Below are positions 7,097 through 15,043 of a stretch of DNA of 35,907 nucleotides, piece by piece. The DNA comes from an uncultured Victivallales bacterium (lineage in GTDB: Bacteria > Verrucomicrobiota > Lentisphaeria > Oligosphaerales > JAFGRS01): assembly GCA_903837355.1 (NCBI GenBank), contig CAILUI010000383.1, positions 1-35,907 on the forward strand. Direction: 5' to 3'. The notes under the pieces are model-generated. The model saw nothing but the letters and a program-made list of their open reading frames with translations. It did not search any database and had not been told where the DNA came from. The position numbers and the translations under genes are program-made. The number at the start of each line of letters is the position of its first letter. Position 1 is the stretch's first letter.

Positions 7097-8275
7097 TCAG
7101 GTTCTCACTTTGGCCACCGGCGGGTAGTAGATGAAGATGTGCGAGATGCGGTCGCTCTCACCCAGGAAGATCTCGCCGTAGGGTCCCACGCTCAGGCAGC
7201 CTACCGAGTGTGCCAGCCAGTGGTCGGGGAAGGCCGCGCCGACCATGCCGAGGTCGTCGAAGCCGCGCTGGACCGGGTCGAAGACGAACAGATGGGCCAG
7301 TCCACCCGGCTCCTCGGCGATGCCGAAGATGCGGCCGTCGTGGCCCTCGGCCAAGGCCCGGATGTTGGATTGGCGCACCGGCTTCCCGAGGTTGGTCAGG
7401 GCGTTCTCGCCGGCCGCGTCGTTTGTCGGGTCATAGCTGAACAGGTAGCCATCCGTCGAGGTGCCACCGTAGACCCGTCCAGAGCGACTGAGCAGCAGGG
7501 TCTGCACGCCAGCCACGTAACGTTTGCCCATCTGGCAGGGGGCCTGAGCCGGCAGCGCTCGCAGCGCTCCTGTCTCCAGATCGAACTGCCAGAGTTGCCC
7601 TTCGGCGAAAGCCCCCAGCAGCCGGCCGCCGGGCAGGAGCACCAGCACCGGCGCCGCGGCCTCGATGCGCCCGAGGGCGCGGATTTCGGACTGGCCTGCA
7701 TCCAGGCGAAACAGCAGGCCGCCGGGCTGCGTCAGGCCAAACACGGCCTGCGCCCCGCGGTCGCCGACCAGCGCCACCACGCCCTCGCCCGCCGGCAGCG
7801 GCGCCAGCGGCAGCAGCGGCGTCACCGCGCCGCGGAACTGCTCCAGCCCCTGGCCGGCCTCGACGGCACAGGTATGGCGGAACAGGCCGCCGCCCGTGGC
7901 CTCGCGCCAGCCGCCCACGATCTCGTCGCCGCCTACGTCGACCACTGCCGCGGCACAGACGGGCCCGGTGCCGACCAGGCCAAGGTGCGTCACCCCGTAG
8001 GCCGGGTGGAAGTAGAACGCATGGCCGCGGTCACCACCGCTGATGCCGTAGGCCAGGCCTGAGTCCAGCGCGGCCAGGGCCAGGATAGCCGATTCGCCGG
8101 GGCCGATGGCGGGTTGCACCAAGGCCTCGGCCAGGGCAAAGCCGTAGAGCGTCCCCTGCCGCACCTGGGGGAAGGCCTTGTGGCGGTACATCTGCGCGTG
8201 GTTGTCCATGGCGACCGCAGCGAGAGTCGGGATCTCCGGAACCGCCGTGGCGGATGCGCCCAGTTTTCTGGCCAT
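7097..8275 (-). CDS. Cytoplasmic beta-propeller protein, paralogue B
   Basis: This protein of 392 residues has no signal peptide. Short repeats of beta-propeller type recur along its length, such as GRLLGAFAEGQLWQFDLETG, GRVYGGTSTDGYLFSYDP, GRIFGIAEE with LFVFDP, and GEIFLGESDRISHIFIY, about 50 residues apart. This resembles the NHL/kelch/YVTN-like superfamily, probably 6-7 blades. The ATG at 8275 follows the stop codon of the upstream propeller gene after 4 bp, so translation is probably coupled. An open frame continues upstream to 8524, but that part overlaps the neighbouring gene and is not real. The enzymatic role is unknown; such propellers may be lyases, lactonases or scaffolds. The shared operon with an iron-sulfur flavoprotein is the only functional hint. 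Confidence 0.8.
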   Translation of the reverse strand: MARKLGASATAVPEIPTLAAVAMDNHAQMYRHKAFPQVRQGTLYGFALAEALVQPAIGPGESAILALAALDSGLAYGISGGDRGHAFYFHPAYGVTHLGLVGTGPVCAAAVVDVGGDEIVGGWREATGGGLFRHTCAVEAGQGLEQFRGAVTPLLPLAPLPAGEGVVALVGDRGAQAVFGLTQPGGLLFRLDAGQSEIRALGRIEAAAPVLVLLPGGRLLGAFAEGQLWQFDLETGALRALPAQAPCQMGKRYVAGVQTLLLSRSGRVYGGTSTDGYLFSYDPTNDAAGENALTNLGKPVRQSNIRALAEGHDGRIFGIAEEPGGLAHLFVFDPVQRGFDDLGMVGAAFPDHWLAHSVGCLSVGPYGEIFLGESDRISHIFIYYPPVAKVRT

Positions 8276-8279
8276 GGCA

Positions 8280-9422
8280 TTACACTCCCAACTGGGGACG
8301 GTAGACCAGAATGTTGACCGGCACCCGGTGGATGCAGGCGAAGTACAGCGTTCCCTCGGCGTCGCATACCGCTCGCCACGGGAAGTGGCGCTCGCCGTCC
8401 AACACCAGGGGGCCGATGGCTTCCTTGCGGCCGCTGTTGACATGGTAACGCACCAGCACATTGCCGTCAGGGCTGTTCTGCTGCGCCTGGAAGGTGTAGT
8501 AGATGTGCCCCAGATGATCGGCAACGAGGCAGCGCAGGCCGGCGCCGGGAAGCCCGTCGAGCCCTGGCCCCAGATCCTCGATGGCCGGCCGCTCCTGCCG
8601 CGGGTCGAAACGGAACAGGTGGTCGTTCGAGTAGGTCACGCCGTAGATCAGGCCGTCCGGCCCCAGGCACATGTCGGTGACCCATGAGCAGCGTCGCTGC
8701 ACGTTCCAGGGCTCGGCGTAGGGCCAGCAGCCCAGATGCGTCAGGCACTGCTGCGCGACGTCGAAGCGGATCAGCCCAGAGGCCGTGTCGGAGGTGTACA
8801 GGTTGCCGGTCTGATCGAAGACCATCGAGATCGGGTACATGGCCGAAATCCGACCGTAGTCGATGAGGTCGCGCCCGACCAGGTTGGTGCTGAAGAAGTG
8901 CGCCTTCGGGTAGGTCGCCCCGTAGAGCCGCCCGCGCTGTTCGTCCAGCATCAGGTACGGGATCCCGTCATGCGGCGTGATGACCCCGAAATCCACCGCC
9001 TCGCCCGTGTGCGTATCGTAGCGGAAGATGTGGGCGCCCGGGAAGCTGTGCCGCGGGTCGTCCCACATGCTGAGCGGACTCCAGACGCGGTGTCCGGCCG
9101 GGGGCGTGGTGCAGTGCGTGGCACCGTAGAGTTTGCCGTCGCGGGCCAGGCAGAGCGAGAAGTGGATCTTGCCCTGCGTGGCATGGCCGCTGTCGGGCGG
9201 TTCGCCGGTGACCGCCCCCATGTCCGCCAGGTGCCGGAGCCGGCGCTCGCGCGTGTCGTACCGGTACACCTGGGCCACGCCGCCGCCCTTGCCCTCCAGG
9301 CAGAGCCCGATGTAGACGTGGTCATCGTGGCCGCGCGTGATGGCCCAGATGGTGTCGTGGTTGGGATGTTCCGTGAAGACCACGGATTCCCACTGCTCCG
9401 GCCGCAGCGTCGGGAGCCTCAT
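8280..9422 (-). CDS. Cytoplasmic beta-propeller protein, paralogue A
   Basis: This protein of 380 residues has no export signal. Propeller-like blades recur: HVYIGLCLEGKG, GKLYGATHCTTPP, GRLYGATYPKAHFF, GNLYTSDTASGLIRFD, GLIYGVTYSNDHLFRFDP, GHIYYTF and GTLYFACIHR. The same motif style (G-x-[IL]-Y-G with a following FRFDP) occurs in the next gene, so the two look like a tandem duplication that has diverged. The ATG at 9422 comes 2 bp after the TGA of the flavoprotein gene, which fixes the start and indicates one operon. A longer open frame reaching 9980 overlaps that gene and is rejected. Specific function is unknown. Confidence 0.8.
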   Translation of the reverse strand: MRLPTLRPEQWESVVFTEHPNHDTIWAITRGHDDHVYIGLCLEGKGGGVAQVYRYDTRERRLRHLADMGAVTGEPPDSGHATQGKIHFSLCLARDGKLYGATHCTTPPAGHRVWSPLSMWDDPRHSFPGAHIFRYDTHTGEAVDFGVITPHDGIPYLMLDEQRGRLYGATYPKAHFFSTNLVGRDLIDYGRISAMYPISMVFDQTGNLYTSDTASGLIRFDVAQQCLTHLGCWPYAEPWNVQRRCSWVTDMCLGPDGLIYGVTYSNDHLFRFDPRQERPAIEDLGPGLDGLPGAGLRCLVADHLGHIYYTFQAQQNSPDGNVLVRYHVNSGRKEAIGPLVLDGERHFPWRAVCDAEGTLYFACIHRVPVNILVYRPQLGV

Positions 9423-9424
9423 GG

Positions 9425-10087
9425 TCAGAGCCAGCCCTGGTTGAGCCAGTGCTCGTACTCGTGCTTCCAAGCGTCCTTGTTGGCCGCCACCAGGTGCTTG
9501 AAGCGGGCCCGCATCTCGCGATGCACCGCCTCCTGCTCCGGGTAGACCCGCCGGCTGCGGATCGCCTCCACCAGCGTCTGACCCAGGCTGCGCGCCTCGG
9601 CTTCCGCCGCCACCAGCGAGGCGGGGACAGCCGCCGCCGCCCCGACGGCGCCGACCGTACTGGCGCCAAAGCCGATGAGCAACTGGTTCAGGTAGCCGGT
9701 GGTTTCGGCGTGGTTGAGCCCACCCGCCACCGACACGGCGCAGCCGTACTTCTCCAGGAAGAGCTGGCAGTGGATCGTGTCCGCCATGCGGTCGATCAGC
9801 GTCTTCATCTGGGCGGTGACGCTGCGGAAGTAGTCCGGCGACCCCCAGACCAGGCCGTCCGCCTCGAGCATCTTGGCGTAGAGCCCGGCGAAGTCGTCGT
9901 GGTGAATGCAGGTGCCGCTCACGTAGCAGGCGCCGCAGGCGATGCAGTACTTGATCTTGAGTTTGCAGAGGTCGATGCACTCGGTGTCCGCGCCGGCCGC
10001 TTCAGCCCCCTCCAGGACCCCCTGCACAAGCTTCAGCGTCTGGCTCTTCTCACCCTTTGGACTGGCCACGATGCCGAGGATCTTCAT
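9425..10087 (-). CDS. Iron-sulfur flavoprotein / NADPH-dependent FMN reductase family
   Basis: This 220-residue flavodoxin-fold protein opens with a beta strand and an FMN phosphate-binding loop (KILGIVASPKGEKSQT, residues 2-17). A compact cysteine motif C-x2-C-x2-C-x5-C (Cys48, Cys51, Cys54, Cys60) is typical of iron-sulfur flavoproteins binding a 4Fe-4S cluster. WGSPDYFRSVTAQMKTLIDR (81-100) is the usual second flavin-binding segment. The protein should transfer electrons in the cytoplasm between NAD(P)H or ferredoxin-like donors and an unknown acceptor. The start at 10087 is supported by GGAGG 9 bp upstream and a promoter 48 bp upstream. It is the first gene of a three-gene operon with two propeller proteins. 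Confidence 0.88.
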   Translation of the reverse strand: MKILGIVASPKGEKSQTLKLVQGVLEGAEAAGADTECIDLCKLKIKYCIACGACYVSGTCIHHDDFAGLYAKMLEADGLVWGSPDYFRSVTAQMKTLIDRMADTIHCQLFLEKYGCAVSVAGGLNHAETTGYLNQLLIGFGASTVGAVGAAAAVPASLVAAEAEARSLGQTLVEAIRSRRVYPEQEAVHREMRARFKHLVAANKDAWKHEYEHWLNQGWL

Positions 10088-10134
10088 GACGGCTGCCTCC
10101 TTCGGGTTCGGGGACATGCACACCGGGACAGGCC

Positions 10135-10163
10135 AATGTAGCGCTCGTGCCGAGGGCGGGCAA
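10135..10163 (-). promoter_or_regulatory. Predicted sigma-70-type promoter of the flavoprotein operon
   Basis: On the minus strand, a -35 box TTGCCC (10163-10158), a 17-bp spacer and a -10 box TACATT (10140-10135) lie about 48 bp before the ATG at 10087. Each box matches the consensus at 4 of 6 positions, and the spacing is ideal. Confidence 0.45.
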
Positions 10164-10194
10164 CACCGGGAAGACAGCACGGCGGCGCTTCGCC

Positions 10195-11421
10195 TTACTG
10201 CCGCTCCCGCGCCAGCATGGCGCGGATGCCGCGCAAGGGCAGGGTTGCGCTGGCGACATAGCCGGGTAACTGCACGTGTCCGTCCAGAACCCATTCTCCC
10301 ACCCCGCGCCGTCGATAGTCCGCCACCAGGTCGACCACGGTCTGGCGGGCCAACGCCGGGTCGACCCGATCCAGGGTCTGGACGAACCAGCCCGTGGGGG
10401 TGCCCCAGAAACCGCCGTTCTGGTATGTCCCCGGCGCGCAGGCCTGCTCCCAGACCACGCCGGGGAGCAGATGCCGGAACTGTCCCTGCTGGCAGATGCC
10501 GGCAAACTGGGCGCGGAGGGTGCTGGCGATCGCCGTCGCCTGCTCCGGCGAGGCGACACCCAGATGCACGGCAAAAGCCGAGCCCCAGAGGTCGTGCTCG
10601 CGACAGCGCACCGTCGCAGCGCGGAAGAGCCCCGCCTCGCCGTCCCAGAAGACGCTGCGGCATGACCCGGCCGCCTGCGCCGCCCGCTCGCGCCAGGCGG
10701 CGGCCTCAGCCCCCCGGTCAGCCGCGGCGAGCAGCTCTGCCAGGCGGCCCGCGGCCTGCACAAAGAGCAGCGACGTGAAGAGTTCATCGCCGGTCTTGCG
10801 GACGGTGTCCGTGAAGCCGTACGGACAGCGGTCGTAGGGGCGGTCAGGGCGGATGTGGACCAGGCCATTGGCCGGGTTGCGCGGCACCGCCGACAGGCAG
10901 GCAACCAAACGGTCAAGCACTTCCGCCAGCAACGCCTTGTCGCCGGTGGCGCGCCAGGTGGCCCAGGCGACGTTGATGGTGAACGGCCCGCCGTCCGCGA
11001 CCGGGTTCTCGCCCATGCTCCCATAGCCCGGCTTGTAGATCGGCGTGCCGTCGTAGCGCACGCAGTCCACGCCATCGCCGGTTGCCGCCATGGCGCGCAC
11101 GAAGACCCGACAGGCGTCCGCCAATTCCTTGGCACTGAACGCCTCGGGGCAGCCCTCCAGCATGTAGCTGTAGTCGCGCAGCCAGAAGGCGTCGTAGCCG
11201 ATGCCGACCTGGGGCGGGAAGGCTGCGGTGCCATCCCTCATCTCGCGGCGGCAGGCCCGTACCAGGCGCTGGGCTTCCTGCTCAAGCCACTGCACGGATT
11301 CCTCGAAGCTCATCGCCGGGACCTCCTTCACCGAGTTTGCCGGGGGCATAGGGTTAACCTCGGCGCCCCACAGAGAGGTCGTGCCGAGGACCCCCAGCAC
11401 CAGCCACGGAACCCAGCGCAT
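10195..11421 (-). CDS. Exported six-hairpin (alpha/alpha)6-barrel glycosidase-like protein
   Basis: This protein has 408 residues. A signal peptide (MRWVPWLVLGVLGTTSLWGA) is followed by an all-helical barrel sequence. Landmarks are GYDAFWLRDYSYMLEG (residues 75-90), DGGPFTINVAWATWRATGDK, YQNGGFWGTPTGWFVQTL and a C-terminal DGHVQLPGYVASATLPL. The WLRD and GG-rich segments recall bacterial six-hairpin glycosidases of the GH63/GH15/GH78 fold group, but no one family is clear. It should act on an oligosaccharide in the periplasm. AAGGAG stands 7 bp before the ATG at 11421. It lies 33 bp downstream of the uroporphyrinogen-decarboxylase-like gene and is probably cotranscribed with it. Confidence 0.78.
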   Translation of the reverse strand: MRWVPWLVLGVLGTTSLWGAEVNPMPPANSVKEVPAMSFEESVQWLEQEAQRLVRACRREMRDGTAAFPPQVGIGYDAFWLRDYSYMLEGCPEAFSAKELADACRVFVRAMAATGDGVDCVRYDGTPIYKPGYGSMGENPVADGGPFTINVAWATWRATGDKALLAEVLDRLVACLSAVPRNPANGLVHIRPDRPYDRCPYGFTDTVRKTGDELFTSLLFVQAAGRLAELLAAADRGAEAAAWRERAAQAAGSCRSVFWDGEAGLFRAATVRCREHDLWGSAFAVHLGVASPEQATAIASTLRAQFAGICQQGQFRHLLPGVVWEQACAPGTYQNGGFWGTPTGWFVQTLDRVDPALARQTVVDLVADYRRRGVGEWVLDGHVQLPGYVASATLPLRGIRAMLARERQ

Positions 11422-11454
11422 ACAGAGCTCCTTCCCGTCATCGCGGCCCAGGGG

Positions 11455-12510
11455 TTAGCCGCAGTGGACCTGCCCATGCAGATCACGGCCACGCGCCAGG
11501 GCCTGGTCGGCCGCGACTCGTGCCAGCCCGATCAGCTTGATGCCGCGGTCCACCGTGTGGCGGTAGATCGTCTCCATGTCATTCCAGTGGGGTTGCGACA
11601 TAGCGATGGCGTGCATCTGCCGCAGTCCGCACATGCGGCTGATGAAGTGATCGCCGCGCCCGCAGAAGTGCTCGGCGCCGCCGCCGAAGGTATCGAGCAG
11701 GCGCTGGTTGTAGGGGGCGATGAACTCGTCGAACATCGCGGGCGAGAGGTTCATCGCCGAGTCATCGCGCAGCATGATGTGTCCGCCGTGCAGCATCGAC
11801 CAGTGTGAGTCCATGTCGCCGGGCAGGGGGGGCACGATCTGCTGCCAACGTCGCAGGAAGGCGGTGTAGGTCTCGACGACCAGGTCGAGGAGCCGGTGTA
11901 CGAGGGCCGGGCTGTCCAGCAGTTCCACGAAGATGCCGCTGCCCCAGAGCACCTCGCAGACGTCCATGGGCCCCTGCAGATCGGGGTGGTAGATGTGGAC
12001 ATACTGCCGCAGTTTCGGGTAGTCCGCCAGCGTGGCGACGAAGCGCTGGCCCATCTCGAAGACCCGCGCGCCGAAGCCCTGGTTCAGGTCCGGCAGGCCG
12101 GCGTCCAACAGCCGCCGGATGCCCGCGCTGCCACCGGTGATCGGTTCGGTGGTCGGCAGGGTGTTGTAGACGTCGTCCATGATGAAGAGCTTCACCCCGA
12201 AGACGCTGGGCAGGATGCTGGAGCCGTAGTTGCAGCGCACGTCCAGCAGCGCGCCGCTGCCACTGGCCAGCGCCGCCGAGCAGCCGGCGAGTTGCTGCAG
12301 CAGCATCCGGTCGAAATCCTCCAGGGCCTCGTTCACCCGCACCGCCGGCCAGGGCAGGCCCGCTGGGGCCAGCTTGGCCCGCCGCGGCAGAAACAGGTCG
12401 CCCCGAAACTGCCCCGCGGTGAAGCGACGCCACTGCGTCAGCAGCTCGTCCTCGACCGCCGGGTCAAGGCGGTTCTCCAAGTCTTGCAGATAGGGTAGAA
12501 GCGCGGTCAT
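11455..12510 (-). CDS. Uroporphyrinogen decarboxylase (URO-D) superfamily protein
   Basis: This protein of 351 residues has no export signal. The C-terminal half carries the signature of the URO-D/methylcobamide methyltransferase superfamily: HIMLRDDSAMNLSPAMFDEF (residues 244-263), IAPYNQRLLDTFGGG, and AEHFCGRGDHFI with His281 and Cys283 placed like the zinc ligands of MtaA-type methyltransferases. It is not likely to be HemE, because the substrate-binding N-terminus of HemE is absent. Many saccharolytic bacteria carry such paralogues beside sugar genes without known function; methyl transfer is the best guess. It is transcribed divergently from the dehydrogenase at 12742 and leads a two-gene unit with the six-hairpin protein. 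Confidence 0.8.
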   Translation of the reverse strand: MTALLPYLQDLENRLDPAVEDELLTQWRRFTAGQFRGDLFLPRRAKLAPAGLPWPAVRVNEALEDFDRMLLQQLAGCSAALASGSGALLDVRCNYGSSILPSVFGVKLFIMDDVYNTLPTTEPITGGSAGIRRLLDAGLPDLNQGFGARVFEMGQRFVATLADYPKLRQYVHIYHPDLQGPMDVCEVLWGSGIFVELLDSPALVHRLLDLVVETYTAFLRRWQQIVPPLPGDMDSHWSMLHGGHIMLRDDSAMNLSPAMFDEFIAPYNQRLLDTFGGGAEHFCGRGDHFISRMCGLRQMHAIAMSQPHWNDMETIYRHTVDRGIKLIGLARVAADQALARGRDLHGQVHCG

Positions 12511-12659
12511 GCGGACCTCACAGCCTGGGATCGGTCATCGGCCCGCCACCCGTCGGGGGCGCGTTCGGGCTGATCGCTGTCCGGAATATGGCCCGTGGCG
12601 CCGCCCGCCGCCAACGCGCCCGGCGGGCTGGACCGGGAGGTTATGTGACCCCCGCCTAC

Positions 12660-12690
12660 TTGCGCGCGCCGGTCTCAGCTTGTCTACTAT
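12660..12690 (+). promoter_or_regulatory. Possible promoter of the dehydrogenase/aminotransferase operon
   Basis: TACTAT at 12685-12690 is a reasonable -10 box. The best -35 box is TTGCGC at 12660-12665, but the 19-bp spacer is long. It lies about 52 bp before the ATG at 12742 within a 231-bp divergent region that otherwise shows no clear structure. Confidence 0.25.
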
Positions 12691-12741
12691 GGAGCCTGGC
12701 AGGCACGAACCGCCAACGCGCCAACCACAGAGGTGCGGATC

Positions 12742-13716
12742 ATGAAGGTCGTCGTCACCGACTACATCGAGAGTAACCTCGACTGGGAAGCTGGCATCCT
12801 GCGCGAGCGCGGCATCGATTTTGCCTGCCACCAGCTCAAGTTTCGCCCTGAAGACGAGGTCGTCGCGGCCTGCCAGGACGCGGAGGTGATCGTCGTCAAC
12901 ATGGTCAAGATCACCGACGCGCTGCTGGCCCGTCTGCCGCGCTGCAAGCTGCTGATCCGCCATGGCATCGGCTACGACAATGTGGACGTCGCCGCCTGCA
13001 CCCGCCATGGCGTCGTCTTCGCCTATCAGCCGGACTACTGCAAGGAGGACGTTGCCGAGCACGCCATCGCCCTGCTCTTCGCTTGCGCCCGCAAGGTGGT
13101 CCGTAGCCGCCGCACTCTCGAGGCGTCCAGCGCCCAGGCCAAGTGGGACTTCGCCGGGCTGTTCCCCATCTACCGCCTGGACGGCAAGACCGTCGGCATT
13201 GTCGGCGTCGGTCGTATCGGCAGCCGGGTCTGGCGCAAGTTGCGTAGCTTCGGCTTCAGGTTTCTCGGCTGCGACCCCTATCTCGACGCCGCGACGCGCG
13301 CCGAGTACGACAGCATCCAGTGGGTTGACAAAGAGACGCTCTTCCGCCAGGCCGACTTCGTCACCGTGCACACGCCACTCAGCGACGAAACCCGGAATCT
13401 GGTCGATGCCGAGGCCCTGGGCTGGATGAAGCCGACGGCCTACCTGATCAACACCTCGCGCGGCCCTATGGTCAACATCGAGGCGCTAGCGGGCGCGCTC
13501 ACGCAGCAGCGCATCGCTGGGGCCGCGATCGACGTTTTCCACGTGGAGCCGCCGCCGCCGGAGTTGCCGCTGTTCGGGCTGGAGACCTGCATTCTGACGC
13601 CGCATATCGGCTGGGCCAGCGAGGAGGCGGGCCAGGAGATCCGCGAGAGCATCTTGCAGGACATCCTGGCCTTCCACGAAGGCCGCCCGGCCCGCTGCGT
13701 GGTCAACCAAGGATGA
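12742..13716 (+). CDS. D-isomer-specific 2-hydroxyacid dehydrogenase (CtBP/SerA-like)
   Basis: This is a cytoplasmic NAD(P)-dependent dehydrogenase of 324 residues. The nucleotide-binding glycine motif is GVGRIG (155-160) with an acidic residue in GCDPY (Asp178), which favours NAD. The catalytic triad is visible: Arg240 in INTSRG, Glu269 in HVEP and His288 in TPHIGW. RHGIGYDNVDV (73-83) is the substrate-domain hinge. AGAGG 8 bp upstream points to the ATG at 12742 rather than an in-frame GTG at 12733. It should interconvert a 2-keto acid and a D-2-hydroxy acid; the actual substrate is unknown. It is the first of five tightly spaced genes, and the next ATG follows 4 bp after its stop. Confidence 0.9.
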   Translation: MKVVVTDYIESNLDWEAGILRERGIDFACHQLKFRPEDEVVAACQDAEVIVVNMVKITDALLARLPRCKLLIRHGIGYDNVDVAACTRHGVVFAYQPDYCKEDVAEHAIALLFACARKVVRSRRTLEASSAQAKWDFAGLFPIYRLDGKTVGIVGVGRIGSRVWRKLRSFGFRFLGCDPYLDAATRAEYDSIQWVDKETLFRQADFVTVHTPLSDETRNLVDAEALGWMKPTAYLINTSRGPMVNIEALAGALTQQRIAGAAIDVFHVEPPPPELPLFGLETCILTPHIGWASEEAGQEIRESILQDILAFHEGRPARCVVNQG

Positions 13717-13720
13717 GCTG

Positions 13721-15043
13721 ATGGCGATCACCCACGTCCACGGTCCCCTTCCCGGCCCGCGCGGTCGCGCCCTGCTTGAGACCTGGCACACCTACGAGGC
13801 CGACGTCACCGGCTTCCAGGCGCCCGTGGTCTGGGAGTCGGCGCGTGGTTGTGTGGTCACCGATGTCGACGGCAACGTCTACCTCGATTGGACCAGCGGC
13901 GTGCTGGTCGCCAACGTCGGCCACTGCCACCCGCACTTGGTCCAGGCTGCCCAGCAGGCTTCAACCCAGTTGCTGAACAACTACGAGTGCGCCAATGTGC
14001 AGCGCATCGAGGCGGCCCAGCGCCTGGTCCGAGCCCTGCCGCCGCACCTGGACACCTGTTTCTTTCTGACCACGGGCAGTGAGGCCACCGAAGCCGCGGC
14101 CCGCCTGATGCGGCGCCGTACCGGCCGCCAGGAGATCCTCAGCTTCATCGGCGCCTTCCATGGCCGCACCTACGGCGCCGCCGGCATGGGCGGTCTGGCG
14201 GGCCCGAAGAAGCTGTATGGCGCCAGCTTGCCGGGCAGCATTCGTGCCCCCTTTCCCAACCCCTACCGGGATCCCGAGGGCTGGTGCGCCGGCGCGCCGG
14301 ACTTCCGCAGGTACTTCGACCATCTCGACCTGGTGGTGGAGGGCAACTGCAGCGGCCCGCTGGCAGGGGTCATCGTCGAGCCCTATCAGGGTGCCGCCGG
14401 TTTCATCTTCCCACCGGCGGGGTGGTTGAAGCGTCTGCAGGAGTGGGCGCGGGCACGTGGCATGCTGTTCACCTTGGATGAAGTCCAGGCCTCCTACGGC
14501 CGCACCGGCCGCATGTGGGCCATGGAGCACGAGGGGCTCACGCCGGACATCGTCACCATCGGTAAGGCCATCGGCTCCGGGGTGCCGGTCAGCGCCGTGG
14601 CCGCTCCCCGCGACGTTTTCGCTTGCCTGCAGAAAGGCGAGATGTCCAGCACCCTCGGCGGTAACCCCGTGGCCAGCGCCGCAGTCTGCGCCGTCCTCGA
14701 CATTTTCGAGCGCGAGGACCTGGTGGCGAACTCGGCCCGGCTGGGCGCCGTCATGAAAGAGCGTCTGCAGGCGCTGAGTCAGCGCAGCCGCTACCTCGGC
14801 GACGTGCGTGGCCTGGGCCTGGTCATCGGCCTCGAGTTCGTCACGGACAAGGGCACCAAAGAACCCGCCAAGGAACTCACCCGGCGGGTGATCGTCGATG
14901 CCGCCAACCAGGGCCTCCTGGTGGGCTCGTTGGGCATGTACGGCAACGTCGTCCGCGTCGCCCCGCCGCTGGTCATCACGCCGGCCGAGGTCGACGAGAG
15001 CCTGGCGATCATGGAGCGCGTCGTCATGGGGCTGGAGGACTGA
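13721..15043 (+). CDS. Class III PLP-dependent aminotransferase
   Basis: This 440-residue protein belongs to aminotransferase class III (4-aminobutyrate/ornithine type). It carries TTGSEA (117-122) and GAFHGRT (144-150) for PLP phosphate and ring contacts, LDEVQ (Asp253) pairing with the pyridine nitrogen, and TIGKAIGSGVP with the Schiff-base Lys282. It would move an amino group from an omega-amino or similar substrate to a 2-keto acid. Its stop codon shares one base with the start of the M20 gene (TGATG), so the products are probably made together. Its position between a 2-hydroxyacid dehydrogenase and a deacylase suggests catabolism of an N-acylated amino compound; this is inference. Confidence 0.92.
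   Translation: MAITHVHGPLPGPRGRALLETWHTYEADVTGFQAPVVWESARGCVVTDVDGNVYLDWTSGVLVANVGHCHPHLVQAAQQASTQLLNNYECANVQRIEAAQRLVRALPPHLDTCFFLTTGSEATEAAARLMRRRTGRQEILSFIGAFHGRTYGAAGMGGLAGPKKLYGASLPGSIRAPFPNPYRDPEGWCAGAPDFRRYFDHLDLVVEGNCSGPLAGVIVEPYQGAAGFIFPPAGWLKRLQEWARARGMLFTLDEVQASYGRTGRMWAMEHEGLTPDIVTIGKAIGSGVPVSAVAAPRDVFACLQKGEMSSTLGGNPVASAAVCAVLDIFEREDLVANSARLGAVMKERLQALSQRSRYLGDVRGLGLVIGLEFVTDKGTKEPAKELTRRVIVDAANQGLLVGSLGMYGNVVRVAPPLVITPAEVDESLAIMERVVMGLED

Noticed and set aside
9423..9980. N-terminal extension of the first propeller protein
   Set aside because: It overlaps the well-supported iron-sulfur flavoprotein gene, and the propeller sequence begins only at the ATG at 9422.
11455..12510. 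Heme-pathway HemE
   Set aside because: It lacks the N-terminal substrate-binding pattern of HemE and has methyltransferase-like His/Cys zinc ligands; no heme genes are nearby.
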